From Paraburkholderia ginsengisoli NBRC 100965 (GTDB lineage: Bacteria; Pseudomonadota; Gammaproteobacteria; Burkholderiales; Burkholderiaceae): DNA of 64,000 bases. The notes below the pieces were generated by a model. The model was not told the origin of the DNA. It did not search any database and was given only the letters and a program-made list of their open reading frames with translations. Both the position numbers and the translations under genes were made by a program. Where the stretch lies: positions 124,001 to 188,000 of the forward strand of contig NZ_BBJF01000006.1 of NCBI RefSeq assembly GCF_000739735.1, read 5' to 3'. Of the stretch, positions 52,833 through 61,443 are shown piece after piece (position 1 is the stretch's first letter; every line of letters starts with the position of its first letter).

Positions 52833-54280
52833 CGCGCGGACGTATCGTGCGCTTCGATCTCGGCTTGCGTCGGTTGCAGCGCGTCGCGCTGCAATGCCGC
52901 TTCGTGCGCGGCCGCGAGTTCGGCCAGCGTCACAGGCTTGATCGGCGGACGCACGCGGTAGTAACCGACTTCGCCAGGGGGCACACCGCGCGCATCGGCG
53001 ATCACCTCGGTGACCGTCAATCCGCACAGGCGTCCCTGGCACGGGCCCATCCCGCAGCGCCCGAACGACTTCGCCTGATTCGGCCCAAGGCAACCGAGCT
53101 TCACGAACTCGCGCAGTTGCCCTGCGCTGACTTCTTCGCAGCGGCACACGGTGACGTCGTCCGCCGGAATGCGGTTGACGTCTTTCGGTCGATACAGCGC
53201 ATCGAGAAACGGCCGGATGTGCAGCGTTTCGCGCAACGCGCGATGCACCGGCGCGGCCAGCGAGTCACGCATCGTCCGATCGATACGTCCCGCGCGATGC
53301 ACGATCTCCAACGCCGCGAGCCGGCCCTGCTCGGCTGCGGCCTGTGCACCGCCGATACCGCGACCATCGCCCGCGACGTAAATGTCCGCCACGTCGAGTT
53401 CGCCCCAGGCATCGGTCACGGGCAGCCAGCACAACTGCGCGTCGTCCCAGCGATGCTGCGCACGCAACGACCAGCTGATCTGCGTATTCGGCACCACGCC
53501 CTGGTGTAAAAGCACGAGCCTGGTCGGCAGACGCTGCACGCGGCCATCGACGCTGAAGCGGATCGCTTCGAGCGCGTCTGTTCCTTCGAGCGCGAGATCC
53601 GTCGCGCCCTGATGAAATGGCACGCCCGCGCGCTTCAACGCGCGCATCAGCTTCAGTCCTTTCGCGAGTTGCCGCCAACCTTTGAGCGCGCCGCCCAGAT
53701 GCGCGAGCGCACGGCGATAGTCGGCGCTATCCGTCGTGTCGACGATCGCGCGAATCGGCACACCCGCTCGCAAATACTGCCAGCCGAGCAGGTACAGCAG
53801 CGGTCCGCAGCCCGCGAGCACGACCGGCTGCGACGGCACCACCTCGGCACTCTTCAACAGAATCTGCGCGGCGCCGGCGGTCAGCACGCCGGGCAGCGTC
53901 CAGCCCGGAATCGGAAACGGCCGTTCCATCGCGCCGCTGCACAGAATGATCGAACTCGCTTGCAGCGACTTGACTACGCCATCCTGAACATAATCGACAC
54001 TGCGTTCCGCCGTCACCTGCCATACCGATGCGCCGCGTTCGTGCTTCGCACCGCTCGCCGCAAACGCGCGCGCCAGTTCGCCGCCCGCCGCGTAGTCGGG
54101 GCCGAGAATCTGCAGACGCCGCGCGCTGGTCTGCGTGATCGCGCGATAAATCTGTCCGCCCGGCGCGGCCTGCTCATCGAGCACCGTCACGCTCAAGCCG
54201 CGTTGCGCCGCGACCGTCGCGGCGGCCATTCCCGCAGGCCCCGCGCCGATAATCACCACATCCACCCGATCAGCGTTCAT
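52829..54280 (-). CDS. HcnB/opine-oxidase-A-like FAD and 2Fe-2S oxidoreductase
   Basis: A 483-residue FAD-dependent pyridine-nucleotide-disulfide-type subunit. The FAD site IIGAGPAGMAAATVAAQRGL is near residue 10, and LAGCGPLLYLLG lies in a second nucleotide region near 153. The C-terminal BFD-like domain carries Cys residues in VCRCEEVS and CGMGPCQGRLCG, fit to hold an iron-sulfur cluster. This arrangement is that of HcnB, of opine oxidase subunit A, and of hydroxyproline dehydrogenase alpha. The chosen ATG has AGGAG upstream and lies 11 bases inside the end of the 2Fe-2S gene. Confidence 0.87.
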   Translation of the reverse strand: MNADRVDVVIIGAGPAGMAAATVAAQRGLSVTVLDEQAAPGGQIYRAITQTSARRLQILGPDYAAGGELARAFAASGAKHERGASVWQVTAERSVDYVQDGVVKSLQASSIILCSGAMERPFPIPGWTLPGVLTAGAAQILLKSAEVVPSQPVVLAGCGPLLYLLGWQYLRAGVPIRAIVDTTDSADYRRALAHLGGALKGWRQLAKGLKLMRALKRAGVPFHQGATDLALEGTDALEAIRFSVDGRVQRLPTRLVLLHQGVVPNTQISWSLRAQHRWDDAQLCWLPVTDAWGELDVADIYVAGDGRGIGGAQAAAEQGRLAALEIVHRAGRIDRTMRDSLAAPVHRALRETLHIRPFLDALYRPKDVNRIPADDVTVCRCEEVSAGQLREFVKLGCLGPNQAKSFGRCGMGPCQGRLCGLTVTEVIADARGVPPGEVGYYRVRPPIKPVTLAELAAAHEAALQRDALQPTQAEIEAHDTSAR

Positions 54281-54629
54281 CGCGCGTTTCTCCTGCAACC
54301 GTAGCGGGCTCGTGCAACTCGCGCATGCCGAGTTGCGAGCGGATCGTCATGCCTTCGGCAACTGCGACGAGACAGCTTTGGCGATTCGCCACACCGTCGA
54401 TCTCGACGAGGCATTCGAAGCACACGCCCATCATGCAGAACGGCGCGCGTGACGCACCGCTTACCGGCGTAGTGCGAAACCGCTGCACGCCTGCGGCGAG
54501 CAACGCGGCGGCGACGCTCGCGCCGCGCGGCACGCGCAGCGCCTGTCCATCGAACGTGATGGCGACGGTCGCTGCGTTCCCTTGCGCGCCGTCCGGCGGC
54601 AATACCTTGAAAAGACTGTCAGTGGCCAT
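54270..54629 (-). CDS. (2Fe-2S)-binding protein, HcnA/opine-oxidase small subunit type
   Basis: A 119-residue ferredoxin-like subunit. Cluster ligands Cys65, Cys70, Cys73 and Cys86 appear in APFCMMGVCFECLVEIDG and RQSCL. The N-terminal half is the beta-grasp of such proteins (TFDGQALRVPRGASV). It overlaps its neighbours at both ends (11 bases each), so translation is coupled. It would pass electrons between the FAD subunits and an acceptor. Confidence 0.9.
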   Translation of the reverse strand: MATDSLFKVLPPDGAQGNAATVAITFDGQALRVPRGASVAAALLAAGVQRFRTTPVSGASRAPFCMMGVCFECLVEIDGVANRQSCLVAVAEGMTIRSQLGMRELHEPATVAGETRDER

Positions 54630-55749
54630 GCGTAAATACCTTGTCGGTCTGCAAGAAGCGCTCGCCGGAAAAATGTTCGATGCCGGCGGGCGCGAGATTC
54701 TTCGCGATCCACGGCGCCACGCGCAACGCGTGCGCGGCCGCGAGCGTCACGCCGCTATGGCAGGTCACGACATACGCGCCGGGACAGGTAGTGGATTGCT
54801 GATAGATCGGAAAGCCGTCCGGGCTCATCACGCGCAATGCGCCCCACGCGCGCACCAGCTTCACGTCGCCGAGCGCGGGAAAGCTGCGCACGCCGCGCCA
54901 CGCGATGTGGCTCATGACATCGGAAGTCACACCGTCGTCGAAGCCGACGTCTTCCATCGAATCGCCGATCTGCACCGTGCCTTCGTCGGTCTGCCTGACG
55001 TACGTGGTCGGGTAATCGAGGAAATGCGCGACGCGTTCGGCAATCAGCACCTGTCCGCGATTCGGCGCGACTGGCGCATGAATGCCGACCTGTTCGGCGA
55101 GCGCCCGATTGCCGAGACCCGCCGCCAGCACCACACGTCCCGCGTGAAAACGCTGCCCGCCCGCGTCGACCACGAAGCCGTTGCCGCTGCGTTCGATGCG
55201 CTGCGCGCGCATGCCCGCGCTCATTTGCACGCCGCGTTTGCCGCACGCGGTGTGCAGCGCGCGCAACAGCTTGAGCGGATTGGCGTGGCCGTCCATCGGC
55301 GAATAGCTCGCGCCGATCACCTGCCGTCCCACGCCCGGCAAACGCCGCTTCACTTCGGCGTGATCGATCATCTCGAACGGATAGTCGCCGTTCAGATCGT
55401 CGCGGATCGCCTGCAAACGCGCGGCGCGTTCGTGCCACTCCGTTTCGCTGAAACAGAAATGGAAGCCGCCGGGCTGGGTCAACTGCACGTCGATATCGGT
55501 CTCGCTTAGCAGGTGGTCGCGCAGCATCGGCCAGCGCGTGGCGGAGCCGCGCGTCCACGTCGCGTACGGTGTCTTGCCGTAGCCCTTGCCTTGCACCCAC
55601 ACGAGACCGAAGTTGCCGCGCGACGCGCGGAACGCATCGTCGCCTTCGTCGAGCACGCCGACCTTCAGCCCTTCGCGGGCGAGTCCATAGGCGACAGCGG
55701 TGCCGACCAGGCCTCCGCCTATCACGAGTACATCGGAAGAGTTCATCAT
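54619..55749 (-). CDS. DAO-family FAD-dependent oxidoreductase (HcnC/opine oxidase B-like)
   Basis: A 376-residue flavoprotein with FAD motif VLVIGGGLVGTAVAYGL near residue 7, RASRGNFGLVWVQGKG near 43, and a late TCHSGVTLAAAHAL. It likely holds the substrate site that oxidises an N-substituted amino acid or a D-amino acid to an imine. ATGATG gives two adjacent starts. It begins five bases after a permease stop codon and runs straight into the 2Fe-2S gene, so importer and oxidase are one transcription unit. Confidence 0.87.
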   Translation of the reverse strand: MMNSSDVLVIGGGLVGTAVAYGLAREGLKVGVLDEGDDAFRASRGNFGLVWVQGKGYGKTPYATWTRGSATRWPMLRDHLLSETDIDVQLTQPGGFHFCFSETEWHERAARLQAIRDDLNGDYPFEMIDHAEVKRRLPGVGRQVIGASYSPMDGHANPLKLLRALHTACGKRGVQMSAGMRAQRIERSGNGFVVDAGGQRFHAGRVVLAAGLGNRALAEQVGIHAPVAPNRGQVLIAERVAHFLDYPTTYVRQTDEGTVQIGDSMEDVGFDDGVTSDVMSHIAWRGVRSFPALGDVKLVRAWGALRVMSPDGFPIYQQSTTCPGAYVVTCHSGVTLAAAHALRVAPWIAKNLAPAGIEHFSGERFLQTDKVFTHGH

Positions 55750-55754
55750 CTGGT

Positions 55755-56549
55755 TCAGTTTTTGCCGATCAATACGCGATCGAGTCCGACGATGCGGTCC
55801 ATCACCACCATCAGAATCGCCGTGCCGACGATCAACACCGTCGACACCGACGCGACGAGCGGATCGATGGTTTGCGCAATCTGGTTGTACATCGCCACCG
55901 GCAGTGTGGTGGTGCCCGGAGTCGCGACGAACACGGTCATCGTTAGTTCGTCGAAGCTTTGAATGAACGCGAGCATCCAGCCGGCGGCGACGCCGGGGAG
56001 GATCATCGGCAGTATCACGCGGCGAAAAGTGGTAAAGCGTTTCGCGCCGAGCGACAACGCCGCGCGCTCGGCATCGCGATCGAGGCCGGTGGCCGCCGCC
56101 AGCGTCAGACGCAGCGCGTACGGGAAAATCACGGTGACGTGCGTGAGCGTCAGCCAGAAGAACGAGCCCGACATGCCAGCGGTCGTGAAGAAGCGCAGGA
56201 ACGCGACGCCGAGCACCACGTTCGGAATCATCAGCGGCGACAGGAAGAACGCCGACACCGCGCCACGACCCGGAAAGCGATAGCGCGTGAGCGCCAGCGC
56301 ACCCGGCACCGCGAACAGCACCGCGATGCTCGCCGATGCGACGCCGAGGCGCAGCGACAGCCAGAACGCGTCGATGATGTCCGGCGCGTCGGCAATCGCG
56401 CGGAACCAGCGCAGCGACAGGCCGTTGGTCGGCATCGAGATGTAGCCTTTGTCGGTGAACGACACGGCGATCACGACCAGCAGCGGCGCGACGATGAAGA
56501 GCACGAACAGCGCGTGATAACACAACGCGAGCCAATTGTTTTTTCGCAT
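55755..56549 (-). CDS. PotC-like ABC transporter permease
   Basis: A 264-residue inner-membrane permease with about six helices and the EAA coupling loop seen in ERAALSLGAKRFTTFRRVIL near 163-182. The family imports polyamines, opines, 2-aminoethylphosphonate and similar cationic or polar ligands. It lies four bases after the partner permease gene and five bases before the oxidoreductase. Confidence 0.9.
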   Translation of the reverse strand: MRKNNWLALCYHALFVLFIVAPLLVVIAVSFTDKGYISMPTNGLSLRWFRAIADAPDIIDAFWLSLRLGVASASIAVLFAVPGALALTRYRFPGRGAVSAFFLSPLMIPNVVLGVAFLRFFTTAGMSGSFFWLTLTHVTVIFPYALRLTLAAATGLDRDAERAALSLGAKRFTTFRRVILPMILPGVAAGWMLAFIQSFDELTMTVFVATPGTTTLPVAMYNQIAQTIDPLVASVSTVLIVGTAILMVVMDRIVGLDRVLIGKN

Positions 56550-56553
56550 GACG

Positions 56554-57474
56554 TCAGCCCTCGAAGACCGCGCGGAAGCGCCGTTCGATCCAACGGTTGC
56601 AGCCGAGAATGATCGCGATGTTCGCGATCAACAGCAGCATCGCGATGGTCGCGCCGAGCGGCCAGTTCAGCGTGTTCAGAAACTCGTCGTACGCGGCGGT
56701 GGCGGCCACTTTCAGACGCCGGCCGCCGAGCAGCGCGGGCGTTGCGAACGCGGACGCGGCCAGCGCGAACACGATGATCGAACCGGACAGAACGCCCGGC
56801 AGCAATTGCGGCAGCACTACACGGCGGAACACCGAGAACGACGGCGCGCCCAGCGACCGCGCGGCGTTTTCCACTTGCAGGTCGAGCTTTTGCAACGTGG
56901 CCCACACCGAGATCACCATGAACGGCACCAGCACATGCGTGAGACCGATGATCACGCCGGTCATCGTGAACACGAGTTTGATCGGCTCGCTGGTGATGCC
57001 GAGCGTCTGCAACGCGTCGTTCAGCAAGCCGTTGTTGCCGAGCAGAATCGCCCAGCCGAGCGTGCGCACCACCACCGAAATCAACAGCGGCCCGAGAATC
57101 ACGATCAGGAAGATCGAGCGCCACGGGCTTTTCATTCGCGCGAGGATGATCGTCTCCGGCACGCCGAGCAGCACGCACAGCAGCGTGACCGCGAGCGCCA
57201 TACCGGCCGTGCGTAGAAAGATCTCGTGGTAGTAGCCGTCGCTCAACACTTCGACGTAGTTCGACAGCGTGAAGATCGGCAACACACCTTGCGTGCCGTC
57301 GAAGGCATGAAACGACAGCACCGCCGTCAGCAGCAACGGCACCAGCAACAGCCCGCAAAACAGCAGCAGCGCGGGACCGGCGAGCAGCCACGGAGCGGCG
57401 CTCGCGCGCGCTTCGCCCGTGCGGGGCGCCGCGTGTGCCGGCACCGGCAGCGGCGAAGGAGAAGAGTCAGCCAT
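56554..57474 (-). CDS. PotB-like ABC transporter permease
   Basis: A 306-residue inner-membrane permease. A short charged and proline-rich tail precedes the first helix (WLLAGPALLLFCGLLLVPLL), and the coupling loop ENAARSLGAPSFSVFRRVVL is near 200. It overlaps the ATPase gene by eight bases and is paired with the PotC-like gene. Confidence 0.9.
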   Translation of the reverse strand: MADSSPSPLPVPAHAAPRTGEARASAAPWLLAGPALLLFCGLLLVPLLLTAVLSFHAFDGTQGVLPIFTLSNYVEVLSDGYYHEIFLRTAGMALAVTLLCVLLGVPETIILARMKSPWRSIFLIVILGPLLISVVVRTLGWAILLGNNGLLNDALQTLGITSEPIKLVFTMTGVIIGLTHVLVPFMVISVWATLQKLDLQVENAARSLGAPSFSVFRRVVLPQLLPGVLSGSIIVFALAASAFATPALLGGRRLKVAATAAYDEFLNTLNWPLGATIAMLLLIANIAIILGCNRWIERRFRAVFEG

Positions 57475-58537
57475 GCGCGTTCTCCGCGAGAATCCGTACC
57501 GCGTCGTCGGACCAATGCACGCCGACCGTCTCGCCTTCGCGCGGCGGCGTCGTGCCGAGATTGGGCAGGCTCGCGCGGACCGTGCCGAGCGGCGTATCGA
57601 TCTGCAGCATCCAGTGATTGCCGAGAAAGAGACACGTCGAGACGCGCCCTTGCAGCGTTGCGTCGGCGGCGGACGAATCCGTCAGCGAGACGCGTTCGGG
57701 CCGCACGTAGAGCTGCACGTCGCCGTCGAAACGGCGGCCGCCGTGCGGCACCTTCATCACGCTCGCGCCGACCCGCACCTCCGCGCAACGCTCGTTCAAC
57801 CGTTCGACGGTGCCGCGCAACGCATTGGTCTTGCCGAGAAAGCCCGACGCGAACACCGACTCGGGTTTTTCGTACGCATCGAACGGCGAACCGGTCTGCA
57901 CGATATGACCGCCGTGCATCACCGCGATGCGGTCGCTCATCGTCATCGCCTCGACCTGATCGTGCGTGACGAGGATCGTCGTGATGCCGAGCTTCTTCTG
58001 GATCGCGCGCAATTCGACGTGCATGTCCTCGCGCAGCTTCGCGTCGAGATTCGACATCGGTTCGTCGAGCAGCAGCACTTGCGGACGGATGGCGAGCGCA
58101 CGCGCAATCGCCACGCGCTGCCGCTGACCGCCGGACAGTTCGCGCGGGTAGCGCTTGTCGAGGCCGGTAAGCCGAACCATCTCCAGCACCTCGGCGATGC
58201 GCGCGGCGCGTTCGCCGCGCGTCACGTTGCGCATATCGAGGCCGAAGCCGACGTTATTGCCGACCGTCATGTGCGGGAACAGTGCGTAGCTCTGGAACAC
58301 GATGCCCATGCCGCGTTTTTCGGGCCGCTCGCGTGTGATGTCCACGCCGTTGAGCAGGATGCGCCCGCGCGTCGGTTCGACAAAACCCGCGACCATCTGC
58401 AACGTGGTGGTTTTGCCGCAACCCGACGGGCCGAGCAGCGAGACGAATTCTCCGCGTTCGATCGACAGGTTGATGCTCTCGACCGCGTTGAATTCGCCGT
58501 AGGCCTTGCCGAGGCCGTCCAGTGTGAGGAAGCTCAT
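57467..58537 (-). CDS. PotA-like ABC transporter ATPase
   Basis: A 356-residue ATPase. Walker A GPSGCGKTT is near residue 37, the signature [15 protein letters not shown] near 135, and Walker B LLLDEPMSNLD near 158, followed by a C-terminal TOBE regulatory domain (about 275-350). It serves the Pot-type importer of this operon. Confidence 0.92.
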   Translation of the reverse strand: MSFLTLDGLGKAYGEFNAVESINLSIERGEFVSLLGPSGCGKTTTLQMVAGFVEPTRGRILLNGVDITRERPEKRGMGIVFQSYALFPHMTVGNNVGFGLDMRNVTRGERAARIAEVLEMVRLTGLDKRYPRELSGGQRQRVAIARALAIRPQVLLLDEPMSNLDAKLREDMHVELRAIQKKLGITTILVTHDQVEAMTMSDRIAVMHGGHIVQTGSPFDAYEKPESVFASGFLGKTNALRGTVERLNERCAEVRVGASVMKVPHGGRRFDGDVQLYVRPERVSLTDSSAADATLQGRVSTCLFLGNHWMLQIDTPLGTVRASLPNLGTTPPREGETVGVHWSDDAVRILAENAHG

Positions 58538-58622
58538 GTTTTATGTCCTGATGCACGACCAGTAGCAACATGCCGACGCCGGCCGCCTTGCAGCACAGCG
58601 ACGGCATCGACGCGCGCGTCGA

Positions 58623-59663
58623 TCAACGTTCGACGGTGCGATTCCAGCGGTTGGTCCAATCGGAGCGCTTGTCGTTGACGAAGGTCCAATCGGTCTTCAC
58701 GAGCCGGTTGATCTGATCCGGCGTGTACGGCACGGTCGCGGCGACCGCAGGCGAGAGCTTCGTGTTCTTGTTGACCGGTCCCCAGCCCTGCCCTTCGGCG
58801 AGCCATGCCTGCACTTGCGGAGACAGCAGGAACTGCACGAACTGTTGCGACAGCGCGGCGACGTCGCTATGCACGACCGGACACGCGGCGGTGAACATCG
58901 CCGGGGCGCCCTCTTTCGGATAGATGAATTCGACCGGGAAGCCGGTCGCCTTCAGCGCGGCGACGCGGCCGCTGCCCCACACGGCGAGCGTCACGTCGCC
59001 GTTCTGGAACATCTCCGTCATCTTGCCCGGCGACGGTTCCCACGCCAGCACGTTGGGGCCGACTTCTTTCGCGAGCGCCGTCATGCCGGGATCGATGTTG
59101 TGATCGCTGCCGTTGCGCAGCCGCGCGTAGGTCAGCAACGTTTGCAGGCCGTACGTGTTGTTGATCGGCGGAATCGCGATCTTCTGGCGCAGGCGTTTGT
59201 CGGTCAGCACTTCCCACGAATCGGGCTTCGGCAGGCCGGCTTTCCTGAACGCCTCCGTGTTGTAGACCAGACCCGTCGCCACCACGCCCACCGAGGTCGC
59301 GTTCGCATTCATCTTGCCGATGTCGTATACGTCCTTGTAGACGGGTCCGTCCTGCAGCTTGTCGCAGAAGCCGAACTGGGTCGCCTGATACATCGGGCCG
59401 TCGTCGAGCAGTACCACGTCGAGTTCTTCCTTCGCCTTCTGCGCTTGCAGCTTCGCGAGCGTGTCCGTTGAATTGCCCGGCACGTAGACGATCTTCACGT
59501 CATGATTCGCTTCGAACGCTGGAATGATCTTCTTCTGAAACAGCTCCTGCGTCGAACCGCCGTATGACCCGAGATATAGCGTCGGCGCCGCCAGTGCCGG
59601 CAACGCGCAGCCGGCGCCAAGCACGCCCGCAGCACCCAGTAACCACCCCAAACGTCCAGCCAT
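58623..59663 (-). CDS. PotD-like ABC substrate-binding protein
   Basis: A 346-residue periplasmic binding protein of the spermidine/putrescine/iron type (family 1-like). The signal peptide ends at PALAAP near residue 26; the mature start LYLGSYGGSTQELFQKKIIP is typical. The start was placed at an ATG with GGAGA upstream. It is the first gene of the nine-gene operon, divergent from the LysR regulator. Opine-, polyamine- or amino-acid-derivative ligands fit context. Confidence 0.9.
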   Translation of the reverse strand: MAGRLGWLLGAAGVLGAGCALPALAAPTLYLGSYGGSTQELFQKKIIPAFEANHDVKIVYVPGNSTDTLAKLQAQKAKEELDVVLLDDGPMYQATQFGFCDKLQDGPVYKDVYDIGKMNANATSVGVVATGLVYNTEAFRKAGLPKPDSWEVLTDKRLRQKIAIPPINNTYGLQTLLTYARLRNGSDHNIDPGMTALAKEVGPNVLAWEPSPGKMTEMFQNGDVTLAVWGSGRVAALKATGFPVEFIYPKEGAPAMFTAACPVVHSDVAALSQQFVQFLLSPQVQAWLAEGQGWGPVNKNTKLSPAVAATVPYTPDQINRLVKTDWTFVNDKRSDWTNRWNRTVER

Positions 59664-59822
59664 CTTCGTCTCTCCTCGAGAAGCGCCCCGCAGCGCAGTT
59701 GAGTCAATGAGGGATATCACCCGGTTATCGCCGTGCGTCGCGCCAAATACGCTATGTATCCCGCCGTAAAGCCAGCTTATTTGGAAAAAAATGCAGCGGA
59801 TAATTGAATTTTTTGTGTGTCA

Positions 59823-59839
59823 TATAACATTCGCTTATA
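59823..59839. promoter_or_regulatory. LysR-type site TATAA-N7-TTATA in the divergent gap
   Basis: Perfect 5-bp arms around seven bases. The inner ATAA-N7-TTAT matches what I recall for the high-affinity OccR subsite in Agrobacterium. It lies 18 bp before the LysR start and is flanked by further AT-rich half-sites towards the operon promoter, as expected for autoregulation and divergent activation. Confidence 0.6.
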
Positions 59840-59857
59840 CAAATTCGGGTGCGTGCC

Positions 59858-60763
59858 ATGAAGATCCGTCAGCTCGAAGCATTCAACGCGGTGATGGTGT
59901 GCCGTACCGTCACGCGTGCGGCCGAGATGCTGCACATCTCGCAGCCGGCGGTGACGCGGCTCATCAACGACCTCGAAGAGAACACCGGCTTCGCGCTGTT
60001 CGACCGTACGCAGGGCCGTCTTCAACCGACGCCCGAGGCGTTCGCGCTGCATGAGGAAGTGCAGCGCTCGCTGGTTGGTGTCGAGCGAATCGAGCGGGCG
60101 GCGCTGGAGATTCGCGCGTCGCAGCGCGGCATGTTGCAGATCGCGAGTGCGCCGGCGCTAGCGCTGTCGTTTCTGCCGCGAGCAATTGCCGAGTTCAGCA
60201 CGGTGCATACGGGGGTGGAAATATCGCTGGCCTCGCACGCGTCGCGGACCGTGCTCGACATGGTGGTCGAACATCGCTGCGATGTGGGGTTCGTGATTCT
60301 GGCGCTGACCACGCCGAGCGCGCACGGCGAATTGCTGATGTCGACGCGGATGGTGTGCGCGGTCCCGGCCGCGCATCCGCTGGCCGCAAAAAGCACGCTA
60401 GTCCCCGAGGATTTGCGCAATGAGCCGTTCGTGTCGCATTGGCGCGGGCTGCAGTCGCGTTATGAAATCGACGCGTTGTTCGCATCGCATGGCATCGAGC
60501 GCAAGCTGATGGTGGAGACGCAGACGTCGGCGGGCATCTGTTCATTCGTCGCCGCGGGCATGGGCATCGCGATCATCGATCCGGTCGCCGCGCTCGAATA
60601 TCGCGGGACGGATGTGGTGTTTCGCCGTTTCGAGCCCGCCATCGGCACGGATTTCTCGGTGCTGCTGCCGTCGCAACGGCCGCCCTCCTTGCTGGTGAAG
60701 AAATTCGTGCAGCACGTGCGTGCGTTTGCGCAGGCGCAGTTGCCGAAGGATGCGTGGCTTTGA
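59858..60763 (+). CDS. LysR-family regulator, OccR/NocR-like
   Basis: A 301-residue regulator. The N-terminal HTH (MKIRQLEAFNAVMVCRTVTR, then AAEMLHISQPAVTRLINDLE) closely resembles OccR, the octopine catabolism activator, in spacing and character, and the effector domain has the OccR-like GAGIAIIDP block (here GMGIAIIDP near 228). Activation of the divergent operon by an opine-like or amino-acid effector is expected. The ATG was chosen over a GTG three codons upstream by comparison to OccR. Confidence 0.9.
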   Translation: MKIRQLEAFNAVMVCRTVTRAAEMLHISQPAVTRLINDLEENTGFALFDRTQGRLQPTPEAFALHEEVQRSLVGVERIERAALEIRASQRGMLQIASAPALALSFLPRAIAEFSTVHTGVEISLASHASRTVLDMVVEHRCDVGFVILALTTPSAHGELLMSTRMVCAVPAAHPLAAKSTLVPEDLRNEPFVSHWRGLQSRYEIDALFASHGIERKLMVETQTSAGICSFVAAGMGIAIIDPVAALEYRGTDVVFRRFEPAIGTDFSVLLPSQRPPSLLVKKFVQHVRAFAQAQLPKDAWL

Positions 60764-60861
60764 TGCAATGAGTGGCGGAGGGTGTAGGGCGTATTGGGTG
60801 TTGGAAGCGATGTGGGCGGCTCAATACGGCCTGCGAGCGAAAGATACCTGGGCGACGGCGC

Positions 60862-61293
60862 CTAAGGTTTGAAATCCGCGAGCTGGACGCCCTCGCGAAT
60901 GCGTTCGAGCGCATTCGCCACGTAGTCGACGGTCGGCGCGGGAGGGTAGTCCAGTTTCGCCCACACGAAGCCGGAGCATTTGTGCGGCTCCATATTCGTC
61001 AGAACGCCTTCCCATGAACGGCAGGACAGAAAGAAGCTGATGCGGTTCTGTTCCGAATCGCGTCTCATCACCAGCGCGAAGTCGAGCGTTCCCGGTGCGA
61101 TCGTGACGCCCGCCTCTTCCATCGATTCGCGGATCGCGCACGCCTCGATGGATTCCCCCGGCTCAAGATGGCCGGCGACCAGCGAGTACTGTCCGTCCCT
61201 GTGCCCGGTATTGGCTCGCTGGATGAACAGGCACTCGTTCTGATCGTTCAGGAACAGAACATGTACGTCGACCACGCTTTGCATTCGAGTCAT
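60862..61293 (-). CDS. NUDIX hydrolase
   Basis: A 143-residue pyrophosphohydrolase. The Nudix box G-x5-E-x7-RE-x-x-EE-x-G is complete in GHLEPGESIEACAIRESMEE followed by AGV, near residues 39-61. The start MTRMQSVVDVHVLFLNDQNE fits the first strands; a second ATG lies three codons downstream. Substrates of such short housecleaning or signal-nucleotide enzymes vary. It is a single gene convergent with the lysR gene. Confidence 0.9.
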   Translation of the reverse strand: MTRMQSVVDVHVLFLNDQNECLFIQRANTGHRDGQYSLVAGHLEPGESIEACAIRESMEEAGVTIAPGTLDFALVMRRDSEQNRISFFLSCRSWEGVLTNMEPHKCSGFVWAKLDYPPAPTVDYVANALERIREGVQLADFKP

Positions 61294-61443
61294 TTTGTCG
61301 GGCACCCTGGATGAACAGCGAGTGTAGCCCGACTCGGCATTGTCAGTCGCGGCGGTGCCGACGGTGCTTTCTCCAACGAATACACTCGGGCATGTGCTAC
61401 ACGCATTGCACGGTGCCACCCGTTCTTTTCGTGCAGATGCCTC

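Noticed and set aside
54619..56535. A 638-codon frame including a DAO-family protein
   Set aside because: The first part is an Arg-rich shadow of the PotC-like permease gene; the true protein starts at 55749.
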